NCBI RefSeq assembly: GCF_006363915.1
Contig: NZ_CP040946.1
Reading direction: 5' to 3' (one strand)
Source of the DNA: Methylophilus medardensis
Lineage (GTDB): Bacteria; Pseudomonadota; Gammaproteobacteria; Burkholderiales; Methylophilaceae
Length of the DNA stretch: 64,000 bases
Every line of letters begins with the position of its first letter. Positions within the stretch are counted from its first letter, which is position 1. The position numbers were made by a program, and so were the translations under genes. This document shows positions 51,642 through 60,000 of this stretch, one piece after another. The notes below the pieces were generated by a model. The model saw only the letters and a list, made by a program, of their open reading frames with translations, was not told the DNA's origin and did not search any database.

Positions 51642-52298
51642 TTGAACACGCAAAAGCCATTATTTTATGCCACCTGTTTGACCCTTTGGGCGCTATTACA
51701 GTGGTCAACCAGCGTGCTGGCCGAAGAGGCTGACCGTGATCAACCCATCGAGCTCGAGGCGGACACCGTCACCGTCAACGATGCCAAAAAAATCAGCATT
51801 TATACTGGCAACGTCATCCTCAATCAGGGCACCTTACAAATCAAGGCTGACAAAATGATTGTGCGTGAAGACCAAGATGGCTTTCAACACAGCACTTGCA
51901 CCGGCAACCCAACGACCTTCAAACAAAAACGCACTGGCAAAAACGAGTGGATGCAAGGCAGCGGTCAGCGCATTGAATACAATGCGCGCATGGACAAGGT
52001 ACAACTGTATACCAATGCTTGGGTCAAGCGTGGTGAGGACATCGTCACCGGTGACTACATCAGTTATGACGCCAACGCAGAGTACGCCGAAGTCATCGGC
52101 GGCACCAAGGCCAATCCGAACGGCACCGCCGGCAGCCGCGTCAAAGCGACCATTCAACCAAAAAATAAAACCACACCGCCAGTGATCGACAATAAGCCGA
52201 CCAGCCAGCAGGGGCTGCGCATGAATCGTTCATTGCAACTCAACCTAGCGCCGGTGCCGAATGACAGCCCGAGTGAGCCTGCGAAAGCACAACCATAA
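51642..52298 (+). CDS. lptA: LPS transport periplasmic protein LptA
   Basis: A 218-residue periplasmic protein with a signal peptide (LFYATCLTLWALLQWSTSVLA) and the OstA jellyroll (PIELEADTVTVNDAKKISIY, GNVILNQGTLQIKADKMIV, GSGQRIEYNARMDKVQLYTNA). It forms the bridge filament that carries LPS to LptD. The start is a TTG at 51642, seven bases after GGAG. Between them lies ATG-AGT-TGA, a two-codon ORF whose stop overlaps the TTG. This may tune LptA synthesis by re-initiation. The C-terminal 50 residues are polar and Pro-rich. Confidence 0.93.
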   Translation: MNTQKPLFYATCLTLWALLQWSTSVLAEEADRDQPIELEADTVTVNDAKKISIYTGNVILNQGTLQIKADKMIVREDQDGFQHSTCTGNPTTFKQKRTGKNEWMQGSGQRIEYNARMDKVQLYTNAWVKRGEDIVTGDYISYDANAEYAEVIGGTKANPNGTAGSRVKATIQPKNKTTPPVIDNKPTSQQGLRMNRSLQLNLAPVPNDSPSEPAKAQP

Positions 52299-52309
52299 AG
52301 ACCGGCCTT

Positions 52310-53056
52310 ATGCAGACAACCGTTTCCTCAGACCATAATCAACTGCTAGTGAGTCACCTGAAAAAAACCTATCAGGGACGCACCGTGGTTAAAAACACCA
52401 CCCTAGAGTTGCGTAGTGGCGAAGTGATTGGGCTCCTAGGGCCGAATGGCGCGGGTAAAACCACCAGTTTTTATATGATTGTTGGCCTGGTAGCACTTGA
52501 TGACGGCACGATCACGCTCAATGGTGCAGATGTCAGTCATGCCCCGATGCATGAGCGCGCGCGCATGGGCTTAGCCTATCTGCCGCAAGAAGCGTCGATC
52601 TTTCGCAAGATGACGGTGACGGATAACATTTTATCGATTCTCGAAACACGCCCGCATACCGCGGAACAACGCGAAGCGCGTCTGGAGTCCTTACTAGATC
52701 AGTTACACATCCAGCACATTCGCAATAGTCAGGCAGTGAGTCTGTCGGGCGGTGAACGCCGTCGGGTAGAAATTGCACGCTGCTTGGCCACTGACCCAAA
52801 GTTTATTCTGCTAGACGAACCTTTTGCCGGTATCGATCCGATTGCGGTGATTGAGATTCAAAAAATTATTCGTTACCTAAGTAGCCAGAATATCGGTATA
52901 TTGATTACAGACCACAACGTGCGTGAAACCTTGGATATTTGTGACCGCGCCTACATCGTGAATGAAGGCGCGGTGTTTGCCGCCGGCACCCCGGACGAAA
53001 TTATTCAAAATGAAGGCGTGCGTGAAGTGTATCTGGGCAAGAACTTTAGGCTGTAA
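52310..53056 (+). CDS. lptB: LPS export ABC transporter ATPase LptB
   Basis: A 248-residue ABC ATPase that powers LPS extraction with LptF and LptG. Walker A is GLLGPNGAGKTTSFYMI, the Q-loop region is MGLAYLPQEASIFRKMTVTDN, the signature is SLSGGERRRVEIAR and Walker B is PKFILLDEPFAGIDPIAV, with the switch His in ITDHNVRETL. LptF and LptG are not in this window. It lies 11 bp after lptA and 6 bp before rpoN, the standard gene order. Confidence 0.97.
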   Translation: MQTTVSSDHNQLLVSHLKKTYQGRTVVKNTTLELRSGEVIGLLGPNGAGKTTSFYMIVGLVALDDGTITLNGADVSHAPMHERARMGLAYLPQEASIFRKMTVTDNILSILETRPHTAEQREARLESLLDQLHIQHIRNSQAVSLSGGERRRVEIARCLATDPKFILLDEPFAGIDPIAVIEIQKIIRYLSSQNIGILITDHNVRETLDICDRAYIVNEGAVFAAGTPDEIIQNEGVREVYLGKNFRL

Positions 53057-53062
53057 GTAGTT

Positions 53063-54598
53063 ATGAAGCAAAACCTGCAATTACGCATCTCTCAAAATCT
53101 GGCGCTCACGCCGCAACTACAACAGTCTATCCGTCTGTTGCAACTGTCTACCCTTGAGTTGAATCAGGAACTCGAAACGATCCTGCAAGAAAATCCATTA
53201 CTTGAAATGGCCGACGGCGAAGAGGGCGAGTTCGAAGACCACTCGCCCACCGCCACCGCAACGGCAGAGTCTGAAGTGGAAGATGCCAGCTCGTTTGATG
53301 TGGCCACGCAAAAAGAACTCACTCCGCCGGCCGAAAGCTTGCGCGAAGAACTCACTGGCAATGATGGCGAACAGCCCAATCTGAATGAAGAGTTCACCCC
53401 GCCTGAGTTTGCCGATGATTATGAAGAGTTTGGCAGTGCCAGCAACTGGGACGAAGCCGGGCGTAATCATCAAGACGATGAAGACGGCGACTTTTCGCGC
53501 CAAGATGCTAGCAATATTAGCCTGCGTGAGCACTTGATCAGCCAGATTCAATTAGCGCACTTGTCAAAACGGGACATGGATCTGGTCAAGTTTTTGTTAG
53601 ATAGCATCAATGATGATGGCTATCTAGAACAAGATTTGCAAGAAATTGTGGATCTGCTGCCCCCTGAGCTAGAAGTCGAGCTACTCGAACTTGAAACTGC
53701 GCTCAAGTTGATTCAAAACTTGGATCCAATCGGTGTCGGCGCCCGCGACTTGCGTGAATGCATCTTACTGCAACTACAAGTGCTGCCAGCGGATACGCCT
53801 TACCTACGCACAGCAATGGCCATTGCGAAAGACTTTTTACCCTTATTGGCGAACAAAGACTTTGTCAAACTACGCAAAGCGCTGACTTGCGACGAAGTGG
53901 TACTGAAAGGCGCACAGCAACTGATCCGCCAGCAAAACCCCAAACCTGGCAGCGAGTTCGCCACGTTTAGCCACGACCACTTTATCCAACACGACGTGGT
54001 GGTCAAAAAAATCAAGGGCATCTGGATGGCCTCGCTTAACGATGGCGTGATCCCGAAATTACGCATCAATCAGCTGTATGCAGATATCCTCAAACGCAAT
54101 CGAGAAAGCTCAGGCCAATATCTGCAAAGCCAGATGCAAGAAGCTAAATGGATGATTAAAAACATCCAGCAACGCTTTTCGACGATTTTGCGCGTCTCCC
54201 AGGCCATTGTAGACCGCCAGCGTAACTTTTTTGAACATGGTGAAATTGCCATGCGGCCATTGGTGTTGCGTGAAATCGCAGAAGAGCTAGATTTACATGA
54301 AAGTACCGTTTCAAGAGTCACCACACATAAGTACATGCTCACACCGCGTGGCGTATTCGAGCTTAAGTATTTCTTTGGTAGCTCGGTAGCTACCGACGCC
54401 GGTGGCTCATGTTCGGCCACAGCCATTCGTGCACTGATTAAGCAAATGGTGGCCGAGGAAAATGTGAAAAAGCCGTTGTCTGACAATCAAATCACTGACA
54501 CGCTTGCGCAGCAGGGCATAGTGGTTGCCCGCCGTACTATTGCCAAATATCGCGAGTCGCTGAATATTCCGCCGGCTAATCTGCGCAAGTCCCTGTAA
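53063..54598 (+). CDS. rpoN: RNA polymerase sigma-54 factor RpoN
   Basis: A 511-residue sigma-54. Region I at the N-terminus is Gln/Leu-rich (LQLRISQNLALTPQLQQSIRL, LELNQELETILQENPLLEM). An acidic region II (residues about 50-150) follows, then the core-binding domain, the helix-turn-helix LREIAEELDLHESTVSRVTTHKY, and the RpoN box VVARRTIAKYRESLNIP. It serves activators such as the PilR-like protein in this window. The next gene is convergent tyrS; hpf and ptsN, often downstream of rpoN, are absent. Confidence 0.97.
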   Translation: MKQNLQLRISQNLALTPQLQQSIRLLQLSTLELNQELETILQENPLLEMADGEEGEFEDHSPTATATAESEVEDASSFDVATQKELTPPAESLREELTGNDGEQPNLNEEFTPPEFADDYEEFGSASNWDEAGRNHQDDEDGDFSRQDASNISLREHLISQIQLAHLSKRDMDLVKFLLDSINDDGYLEQDLQEIVDLLPPELEVELLELETALKLIQNLDPIGVGARDLRECILLQLQVLPADTPYLRTAMAIAKDFLPLLANKDFVKLRKALTCDEVVLKGAQQLIRQQNPKPGSEFATFSHDHFIQHDVVVKKIKGIWMASLNDGVIPKLRINQLYADILKRNRESSGQYLQSQMQEAKWMIKNIQQRFSTILRVSQAIVDRQRNFFEHGEIAMRPLVLREIAEELDLHESTVSRVTTHKYMLTPRGVFELKYFFGSSVATDAGGSCSATAIRALIKQMVAEENVKKPLSDNQITDTLAQQGIVVARRTIAKYRESLNIPPANLRKSL

Positions 54599-54627
54599 AA
54601 AAAGCCGCAAATGCGGCTTTTTTTTAA
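54597..54627. terminator. Bidirectional terminator between rpoN and tyrS
   Basis: AAAAAAAGCCGC-AAAT-GCGGCTTTTTTT is a perfect 12-bp stem with a 4-nt loop. It begins at the rpoN stop codon and lies 15 bp from the tyrS stop. Confidence 0.93.
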
Positions 54628-54641
54628 TTGCATAGCGACAT

Positions 54642-55880
54642 TTATTGAATGGTGATTTTAGCGAATTTGCGTTTGCCTACTTGCGCAACCACGGTCACGC
54701 CTGCTGCCAATTGCAAGGCTTTATCCTCAATTTTCACACTATCCAGCTTCACGCCGCCTTGCTGAATGGCACGCATGGCTTCACTGGTGCTTTCTACTAA
54801 ATTGGCCAGTTTGAGCAACTGCGCAATACCTATCGTCTCACCATCAATGGTGACAGTCACTTCGGGCACATCCTCTGGGATACCACCTTTGGCCCGCGTC
54901 TGAAAATCTTGCAACGCCTTCTCAGCGGCAGCTTGACCGTGAAAACGCGCCACAATTTCTTGCGCAAAACCCACTTTAATATTGCGTGGATTTTCACCCG
55001 CCGCCACTTGCGCTTTCCAAGTGGCGATCGTTTCTAGGCTGGCAAAAGACAATAAATCGATATAACGCCACATCAATACATCAGAAATAGACATGATCTT
55101 GGCAAAAATGGCTTCAGGTGCTTCATTGATGCCGATGTAGTTGCCAAGTGACTTGGACATTTTATTCACGCCATCCAAGCCTTCTAGCAAAGGCATCATC
55201 AGCACACATTGCTGAGATTGTCCCGCTTGTTTTTGCAACTCGCGCCCCATCAGCAGGTTAAATTTTTGATCGGTACCGCCGAGCTCTAAATCGGCCTGCA
55301 ATGCGACCGAATCATAGCCTTGCAGCAAGGGATACAAAAACTCATGGATAGCGATCGGCTGATTGCCTTTAAAACGCTTGGAAAAGTCATCGCGCTCAAG
55401 CATGCGTGCAACGGTATGGCTGGCTGCCAACTTGATCATGCCCGCGGCGCCAAGTTCGCTTAACCATTGCGAATTAAACACAATTTCGGTTTTGGCGGGG
55501 TCGAGAATTTTAAACACTTGCGCCGAATACGTGTCAGCATTCGCCTTGACTTGTTCGACGGTGAGCGGCGGCCGCGTTGTGCTTTTGCCGGTCGGGTCAC
55601 CGATCATGCCAGTAAAATCACCAATCAAAAACAACACCTGATGTCCCAGATCTTGCAACTGGCGCAGCTTATTAATCAGCACGGTATGTCCCAAATGTAA
55701 GTCTGGAGCAGTCGGGTCAAAACCAGCTTTCACGCGTAACGGTTTGCCCGTTTTCAATTTTTCGATCAGCTCTTGCTCGATCAGCAACTCATCGGCACCG
55801 CGCTTAATAATGGCTAGTGCGTCTGCAATCGCTGGACTTAAGGCGTCGGTCGCTACCGAGGCTGGTGTTACGTCTGTCAT
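54642..55880 (-). CDS. tyrS: Tyrosyl-tRNA synthetase
   Basis: A 412-residue class I synthetase. The HIGH-type motif is FDPTAPDLHLGHTVLINKL and the KMSKS motif is GVNKMSKSLGNYIG. LGGTDQKFNLLMGRELQ lies in the tyrosine and tRNA-binding part. A C-terminal S4 RNA-binding domain ends the protein (MRAIQQGGVKLDSVKIEDKA). The KMSKS form and the length fit the TyrZ-like branch (about 400-410 residues). It is convergent with rpoN and divergent from anmK. Confidence 0.97.
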   Translation of the reverse strand: MTDVTPASVATDALSPAIADALAIIKRGADELLIEQELIEKLKTGKPLRVKAGFDPTAPDLHLGHTVLINKLRQLQDLGHQVLFLIGDFTGMIGDPTGKSTTRPPLTVEQVKANADTYSAQVFKILDPAKTEIVFNSQWLSELGAAGMIKLAASHTVARMLERDDFSKRFKGNQPIAIHEFLYPLLQGYDSVALQADLELGGTDQKFNLLMGRELQKQAGQSQQCVLMMPLLEGLDGVNKMSKSLGNYIGINEAPEAIFAKIMSISDVLMWRYIDLLSFASLETIATWKAQVAAGENPRNIKVGFAQEIVARFHGQAAAEKALQDFQTRAKGGIPEDVPEVTVTIDGETIGIAQLLKLANLVESTSEAMRAIQQGGVKLDSVKIEDKALQLAAGVTVVAQVGKRKFAKITIQ

Positions 55881-55983
55881 AAAGGCTCTTTTTTCAGTGC
55901 ACGCGACGCATACACTTGATCACAAATCTAAAACAACTATTTTAACGTAATCCCATGCATTTCTGTAAGCCAAGCATGAGCAG

Positions 55984-55992
55984 TGTTACACT
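55984..55992 (+). promoter_or_regulatory. Extended -10 promoter element of anmK
   Basis: TGT-TACACT is an extended -10 ending 8 bp before the ATG at 56001, the same spacing as at kdsD. No ribosome binding site is present between them, so a leaderless message is possible. Confidence 0.4.
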
Positions 55993-56000
55993 TATATCTT

Positions 56001-57128
56001 ATGAATTTTTCAGCACCACCCGCACAAGCGCGCCTTTTTATTGGACTGATGTCGGGCACCAGTCTGGATGGCGTAGATGCTGTGGTGGTAGAACAGCACG
56101 CTGAACGTCTGACGCAACTGGGCCAGTTTTTCTTGCCCTACCCCGCAGAGATGCGTCAGGCCTTACTCGCTTTGCACACGCCCTCACCCAACGAATTGCA
56201 CACAGCCGCCCTGATTTCTAACCGTTTGGCGGACTTGTATGCAACGGCTGTACAAGGGTTATTAACCGCCGCTGCATTGCCCCCTAGCGCCATCACAGCC
56301 ATTGGCTGCCATGGTCAAACCATCCGACATTGCCCTGAATTAGGCCCTGAACAGGCCTACACCATGCAACTGGGCAACCACGCACGCTTAGCTGAGCGCA
56401 CAGATATTACCGTTGTCGGCGACTTCCGTAGCCGCGACATCGCTGCGGGCGGTCAGGGCGCCCCGCTGGTGCCGGCTTTTCACCAAGCCCTGTTCGCTAC
56501 CAACGACAAACACCGCGTCTTAATCAACATCGGTGGCATTGCCAACCTAACAGATTTACCAGCCAATGGCCGTGTGATTGGCTTTGATTCAGGCCCTGGC
56601 AACTTATTAATGGATGCGTGGACCATGCAACATACAGGGCAAACCTATGATGCAGGCGGCGCCTGGGCCAATGGGGGATGCGTCAACCAACCCCTGCTAG
56701 ATGCCATGCTGACCGAGCCCTATTTTGCGTATGGCATCCCAAAGAGTACCGGACGCGATTTATTTAATCAGGCTTGGCTCGACAAGCATCTGCTCGCGCA
56801 TGCCGAGACAGCGCAAAATATCGCCCGCACCTTGCTCGAATTAACCGCTGTGTCCATTGCGCAAGCCTTAAAACAATATTGCAGCGCTGCAGACGAGATA
56901 TATGTGTGCGGAGGTGGCGCGCACAACACTGCATTGATGGATCGGCTGCAATCACTCGCGGGCCTGCCGGTGCGTCACACCGATGATTTAGGCATTGGGG
57001 TAGACTGGGTCGAGGCAGTGGCCTTTGCTTGGCTGGCACAACGCTGCATTGATGGACTCTCCAGCAACTTACCCAGCGTGACCGGTGCCGCGGGGCAACG
57101 CGTACTGGGTGCGATTTATCCACGTTAA
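56001..57128 (+). CDS. anmK: Anhydro-N-acetylmuramic acid kinase
   Basis: A 375-residue ASKHA-fold kinase that converts anhydro-MurNAc to MurNAc-6-phosphate in peptidoglycan recycling. Signatures are LFIGLMSGTSLDGVDAVVVE, IGCHGQTIRHCPE, VVGDFRSRDIAAGGQGAPLVPAFH, VLINIGGIANLTDLP, GFDSGPGNLLMDAW and VCGGGAHNTALMDRLQ. The ATG at 56001 is preferred to a GTG at 55983, which overlaps the probable -10 element. AmpD, in the same pathway, is at 29.7 kb. Confidence 0.95.
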   Translation: MNFSAPPAQARLFIGLMSGTSLDGVDAVVVEQHAERLTQLGQFFLPYPAEMRQALLALHTPSPNELHTAALISNRLADLYATAVQGLLTAAALPPSAITAIGCHGQTIRHCPELGPEQAYTMQLGNHARLAERTDITVVGDFRSRDIAAGGQGAPLVPAFHQALFATNDKHRVLINIGGIANLTDLPANGRVIGFDSGPGNLLMDAWTMQHTGQTYDAGGAWANGGCVNQPLLDAMLTEPYFAYGIPKSTGRDLFNQAWLDKHLLAHAETAQNIARTLLELTAVSIAQALKQYCSAADEIYVCGGGAHNTALMDRLQSLAGLPVRHTDDLGIGVDWVEAVAFAWLAQRCIDGLSSNLPSVTGAAGQRVLGAIYPR

Positions 57129-57146
57129 ATCGTAAAACACCCTAAA

Positions 57147-57164
57147 GCAGTGCAAATGCACTGC
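57147..57164. terminator. Weak hairpin after anmK
   Basis: GCAGTGCA-AA-TGCACTGC is a perfect 8-bp inverted repeat 18 bp after the anmK stop, with no T run. It may aid termination or processing, or be an operator for gltA. Confidence 0.35.
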
Positions 57165-57295
57165 GATGATGATTTAAACTGGTGCAGGTTGACCGTGTAA
57201 TTTTTAACTTTTATGGGCTGGTTGCTGCGCAAGCCACCCTATTCAAAAACGATTGCGTATAATTTATACAACCTTGATTAAAAATAGAGCACGTT

Positions 57296-58588
57296 ATGGC
57301 TACTAAAGCGACCATCACATTTGACAATGACCACAGCACCGCGATTGAACTGCCGGTATTAAAAGGCAGCCTCGGCACCGATGTTGTCGATATCCGAAAC
57401 TTGGGTAAGCATGGTTATTTCACCTTTGACCCTGGCTTCATGTCCACGGCCTCCTGCAACTCCGGCATCACCTTTATTGATGGCGAACAAGGTTTGTTGT
57501 ATTACCGCGGTTACCCGATTGAACAACTGGCAGAAAACTGTAATTTTCTAGAGGTCTCACACCTGCTACTGAACGGTGAACTCCCCGACCTGCAACAACG
57601 TGAAGACTTTGTGCACACCATTCGGCAGCACACCATGTTGCACGACCAGATGAGCAATGTGTTTCGAGGTTTCCGGCGTGATGCGCATCCGATGGCGGTG
57701 ATGATTGCTGTGGTCGGCGCCATGGCCGCTTTTTATCCCGACAACAACAACGTGTCAGACCCTGAGTCACGCAGGGTCGCCGCGATGCGCTTGCTGGCCA
57801 AAGTCCCCACCATTGCTGCATGGAGCTATAAATACAATGTGGGCGAGCCCTTCATGTATCCCAAAAACCAGTTGGGCTATGCCGAAAACTTTATGCACAT
57901 GATGTTTGCTACGCCTTGCGAAGACTATGTGCCAAATCCGATACTGGCCCGTGCGTTCGAGCGCATTCTCATTTTGCATGCGGACCATGAACAAAATGCG
58001 TCAACTTCCACCGTCCGCTTGGTCGGTTCAAGTGGCGCCAACCCATTTGCCTGTATTGCCGCGGGCATTGCGTCCTTGTGGGGCCCATCCCATGGGGGCG
58101 CCAATGAAGCCACACTCAACATGCTGGAAGAAATCGGCGATGTCAGCCGCATTGGTGAATTCATCAAGCGCGCCAAGGACAAAACAGACAGTTTCCGCTT
58201 GATGGGCTTTGGCCACCGCGTCTACCGTAATATGGACCCACGCGCATCTATCATGCGCAAAACCTGCCATGAAGTGCTCAATGAGCTTGGCTTACATGAT
58301 GACCCAATGTTTAAATTGGCGATGGAGCTTGAAAAAATTGCGCTCGAAGATGAATACTTTGTCTCTCGCAAACTGTATCCAAATGTTGATTTTTACAGTG
58401 GTATCGTCATGCGCGCGATGGGCATTCCTAACTCGATGTTCACCGCTATTTTTGCGCTTGCGCGCACCGCTGGCTGGATTTCGCAATGGAGTGAAATGAA
58501 TGCTGACCCGGACCAAAAAATTGGCCGTCCACGCCAGCTATATGTCGGCTCAGCACGCAGAGAGTTTGTGCCTCTGCACCAACGCTAG
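57296..58588 (+). CDS. gltA: Citrate synthase
   Basis: A 430-residue type II citrate synthase, first step of the TCA cycle. Signatures are FDPGFMSTASCNSGITFIDG, LYYRGYPIEQLAENCNFLEV, the active-site His segment NASTSTVRLVGSSGANPFA, GPSHGGANEATLNMLEE, MGFGHRVYRNMDPRA (second catalytic His) and the Asp region FYSGIVMRAMGIP. The length and N-terminal beta domain point to the hexameric, NADH-inhibited form. It is flanked by divergent/convergent genes and ends at its own terminator. In methylotrophs that lack a full TCA cycle it would serve biosynthesis (inference). Confidence 0.97.
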   Translation: MATKATITFDNDHSTAIELPVLKGSLGTDVVDIRNLGKHGYFTFDPGFMSTASCNSGITFIDGEQGLLYYRGYPIEQLAENCNFLEVSHLLLNGELPDLQQREDFVHTIRQHTMLHDQMSNVFRGFRRDAHPMAVMIAVVGAMAAFYPDNNNVSDPESRRVAAMRLLAKVPTIAAWSYKYNVGEPFMYPKNQLGYAENFMHMMFATPCEDYVPNPILARAFERILILHADHEQNASTSTVRLVGSSGANPFACIAAGIASLWGPSHGGANEATLNMLEEIGDVSRIGEFIKRAKDKTDSFRLMGFGHRVYRNMDPRASIMRKTCHEVLNELGLHDDPMFKLAMELEKIALEDEYFVSRKLYPNVDFYSGIVMRAMGIPNSMFTAIFALARTAGWISQWSEMNADPDQKIGRPRQLYVGSARREFVPLHQR

Positions 58589-58615
58589 GCCGCTGGCAAT
58601 TCAAGGCTCACAGAC

Positions 58616-58648
58616 CCCCGGCATCATTCAATGTCGGGGCTTTTGTTT
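58616..58648 (+). terminator. Terminator of gltA
   Basis: CCCCGGCAT-CATTCA-ATGTCGGGG is a 9-bp stem with one G-U pair, followed by CTTTTGTTT, 27 bp past the gltA stop. Confidence 0.75.
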
Positions 58649-58712
58649 GCATACCTTTGCTAAATCTGTAATGCATACACAGGACACATGCAGCGCGTGA
58701 CAATCACCAAAA

Positions 58713-58743
58713 TAAAAAGCCAAGCTGACGCTTGGCTTTTTTG
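58713..58743. terminator. Terminator between gltA and erpA
   Basis: AAAAAGCCAAGC-TGAC-GCTTGGCTTTTTT is a perfect 12-bp stem with A and T runs. It serves erpA on the minus strand (stop at 58769) and backs up gltA termination. Confidence 0.9.
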
Positions 58744-58768
58744 ATTCAAGCACGATTGCAGGGCTAAG

Positions 58769-59125
58769 TTACACCGAGAATGAGCTGCCGCAACCACAAG
58801 TAGTGGTTGCATTCGGATTGCGAATCACAAACTGCGACCCTTGCAAACTGTCTGTGTAATCGATTTCTGCACCAGCAAGATATTGCAAGCTCATCGGATC
58901 AATCAGCAAAGTCACGCCGTCTTTATCCACTTGCGTATCATCGTCATTTACTTCTTCTTCAAAGGTAAATCCGTATTGGAAGCCAGAGCAGCCACCGCCA
59001 CTCACGAACACGCGCAGCTTCAGATCAGGCGAGCCTTCTTCATCAATGAGTTCTTTCACCTTTTTGGCGGCGTTGTCGGTAAATACCAATGGTACGGGCA
59101 TTTCAAGGGTAGCTTCTGCGGTCAT
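58769..59125 (-). CDS. erpA: Iron-sulfur cluster insertion protein ErpA (A-type carrier)
   Basis: A 118-residue A-type Fe-S carrier that delivers clusters to apo-enzymes. The three conserved cysteines are Cys46 in VSGGGCSGFQYGF and Cys110 and Cys112 in TTCGCGSSF. DDTQVDKDGVTLLIDPMSLQYL and EIDYTDSLQGSQFVI are typical of ErpA. Two adjacent ATG codons are available; the second (59125) has the better distance from AGGAG. It follows the bactofilin gene by about 50 bp on the same strand. Confidence 0.95.
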   Translation of the reverse strand: MTAEATLEMPVPLVFTDNAAKKVKELIDEEGSPDLKLRVFVSGGGCSGFQYGFTFEEEVNDDDTQVDKDGVTLLIDPMSLQYLAGAEIDYTDSLQGSQFVIRNPNATTTCGCGSSFSV

Positions 59126-59177
59126 CATAGACTCCTGTCAAATTCTCAATAACAATATGGCGACGAAATCGTCAATT

Positions 59178-59570
59178 TCAAGTCGCTTCGGGCACAACAG
59201 CGTCAGACTGTTCACCAAGATAAATCAATTTTCCTTCAATCACGGCGCCAGTGTGCATTTCTAGCGACTTGTAATACAAGTCACCCACAATCCGCGCTTT
59301 ACTTTGCAATTCAATAAACACCGAAGATCTGACCGGGCCGCGTATCATACCGTTTAATACAATTTTAGAAGCTTCAACTGCGCCTGTCACTGCCCCGTTT
59401 TCACTAATAATCAGCGTGCTTGGGTGTTCGCGTTTTTCAATCACATTGCCGGCAATCAAACCATCAATCCTCAAGCCACCCGCAAATTGCATATTGCCGT
59501 TAATTTGTGTCTCATGGCCGATCAGGGTATCAATGTGACTATCGATTTGAACGCTTTTTTTGAAAAACAT
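59178..59570 (-). CDS. Bactofilin-family cytoskeletal protein
   Basis: A 130-residue polymer-forming protein (DUF583). It shows right-handed beta-helix repeats rich in Gly, Ile and Val: INGNMQFAGGLRIDGLIAGNV, LIISENGAVTGAVEASKIVL, GMIRGPVRSSVFIELQSKAR, GDLYYKSLEMHTGAVIEGKL. Bactofilins form filaments at the inner membrane and scaffold cell-wall enzymes. A CAGGAAG site lies before the ATG. It sits between the shortened coiled-coil gene and erpA, a conserved betaproteobacterial order. Confidence 0.94.
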   Translation of the reverse strand: MFFKKSVQIDSHIDTLIGHETQINGNMQFAGGLRIDGLIAGNVIEKREHPSTLIISENGAVTGAVEASKIVLNGMIRGPVRSSVFIELQSKARIVGDLYYKSLEMHTGAVIEGKLIYLGEQSDAVVPEAT

Positions 59571-59637
59571 GCTACTTCCTGTTCCAAATTAACTTTAATG
59601 GCGCCATCTGATCGACAACGTCATCGGTTGCACTGCC

Positions 59638-60000
59638 TTAACGCTTGGTCATATTTTTGTAAAACACCAATTCTTCTTTGAGCTTGATGTTTTCATCTTG
59701 CTGCGCCGTGAGCGTCTTGGCCAAGTTATTACTGGTGGCTAGCTCCACTTGTAACTCACGCTGCGAAGCAATGAGTTTTTTCTGTAACTCGATGTTTTCA
59801 GTGGTCATTTGCCGCAAGCGTTGGCGTACGGTCTCACCATCATCATCATGCAAAACCCAATAAGCCAATGCAAAACCAATCATGAGATACGTGACTGCCA
59901 ACATGCTTTGAAAATACCAAGGACGATGGGAACGAACCGCAACCTGCTTGGCTGTCAGACCAAAATGATTCCGCAGTCTTCTTCGTATCGGTCGTATCAT
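59638..60000 (-). CDS. Membrane-anchored coiled-coil protein, short DUF6776-like form
   Basis: A 120-residue protein. The basic N-terminus (RPIRRRLRNHFGLTAKQVAVRSHRPWYF) precedes one membrane helix (SMLAVTYLMIGFALAYWVL) and a coiled coil (residues about 60-115; MTTENIELQKKLIASQRELQ, DENIKLKEELVFYKNM). The N-terminus and helix match DUF6776 proteins found at this place in betaproteobacteria. Those run to about 230-250 residues with a C-terminal beta domain, absent here: the stop comes right after the coiled coil. Its ATG overlaps the argC stop by one base (TAATG). Function unknown; it may support the bactofilin next to it. Confidence 0.78.
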   Translation of the reverse strand: MIRPIRRRLRNHFGLTAKQVAVRSHRPWYFQSMLAVTYLMIGFALAYWVLHDDDGETVRQRLRQMTTENIELQKKLIASQRELQVELATSNNLAKTLTAQQDENIKLKEELVFYKNMTKR

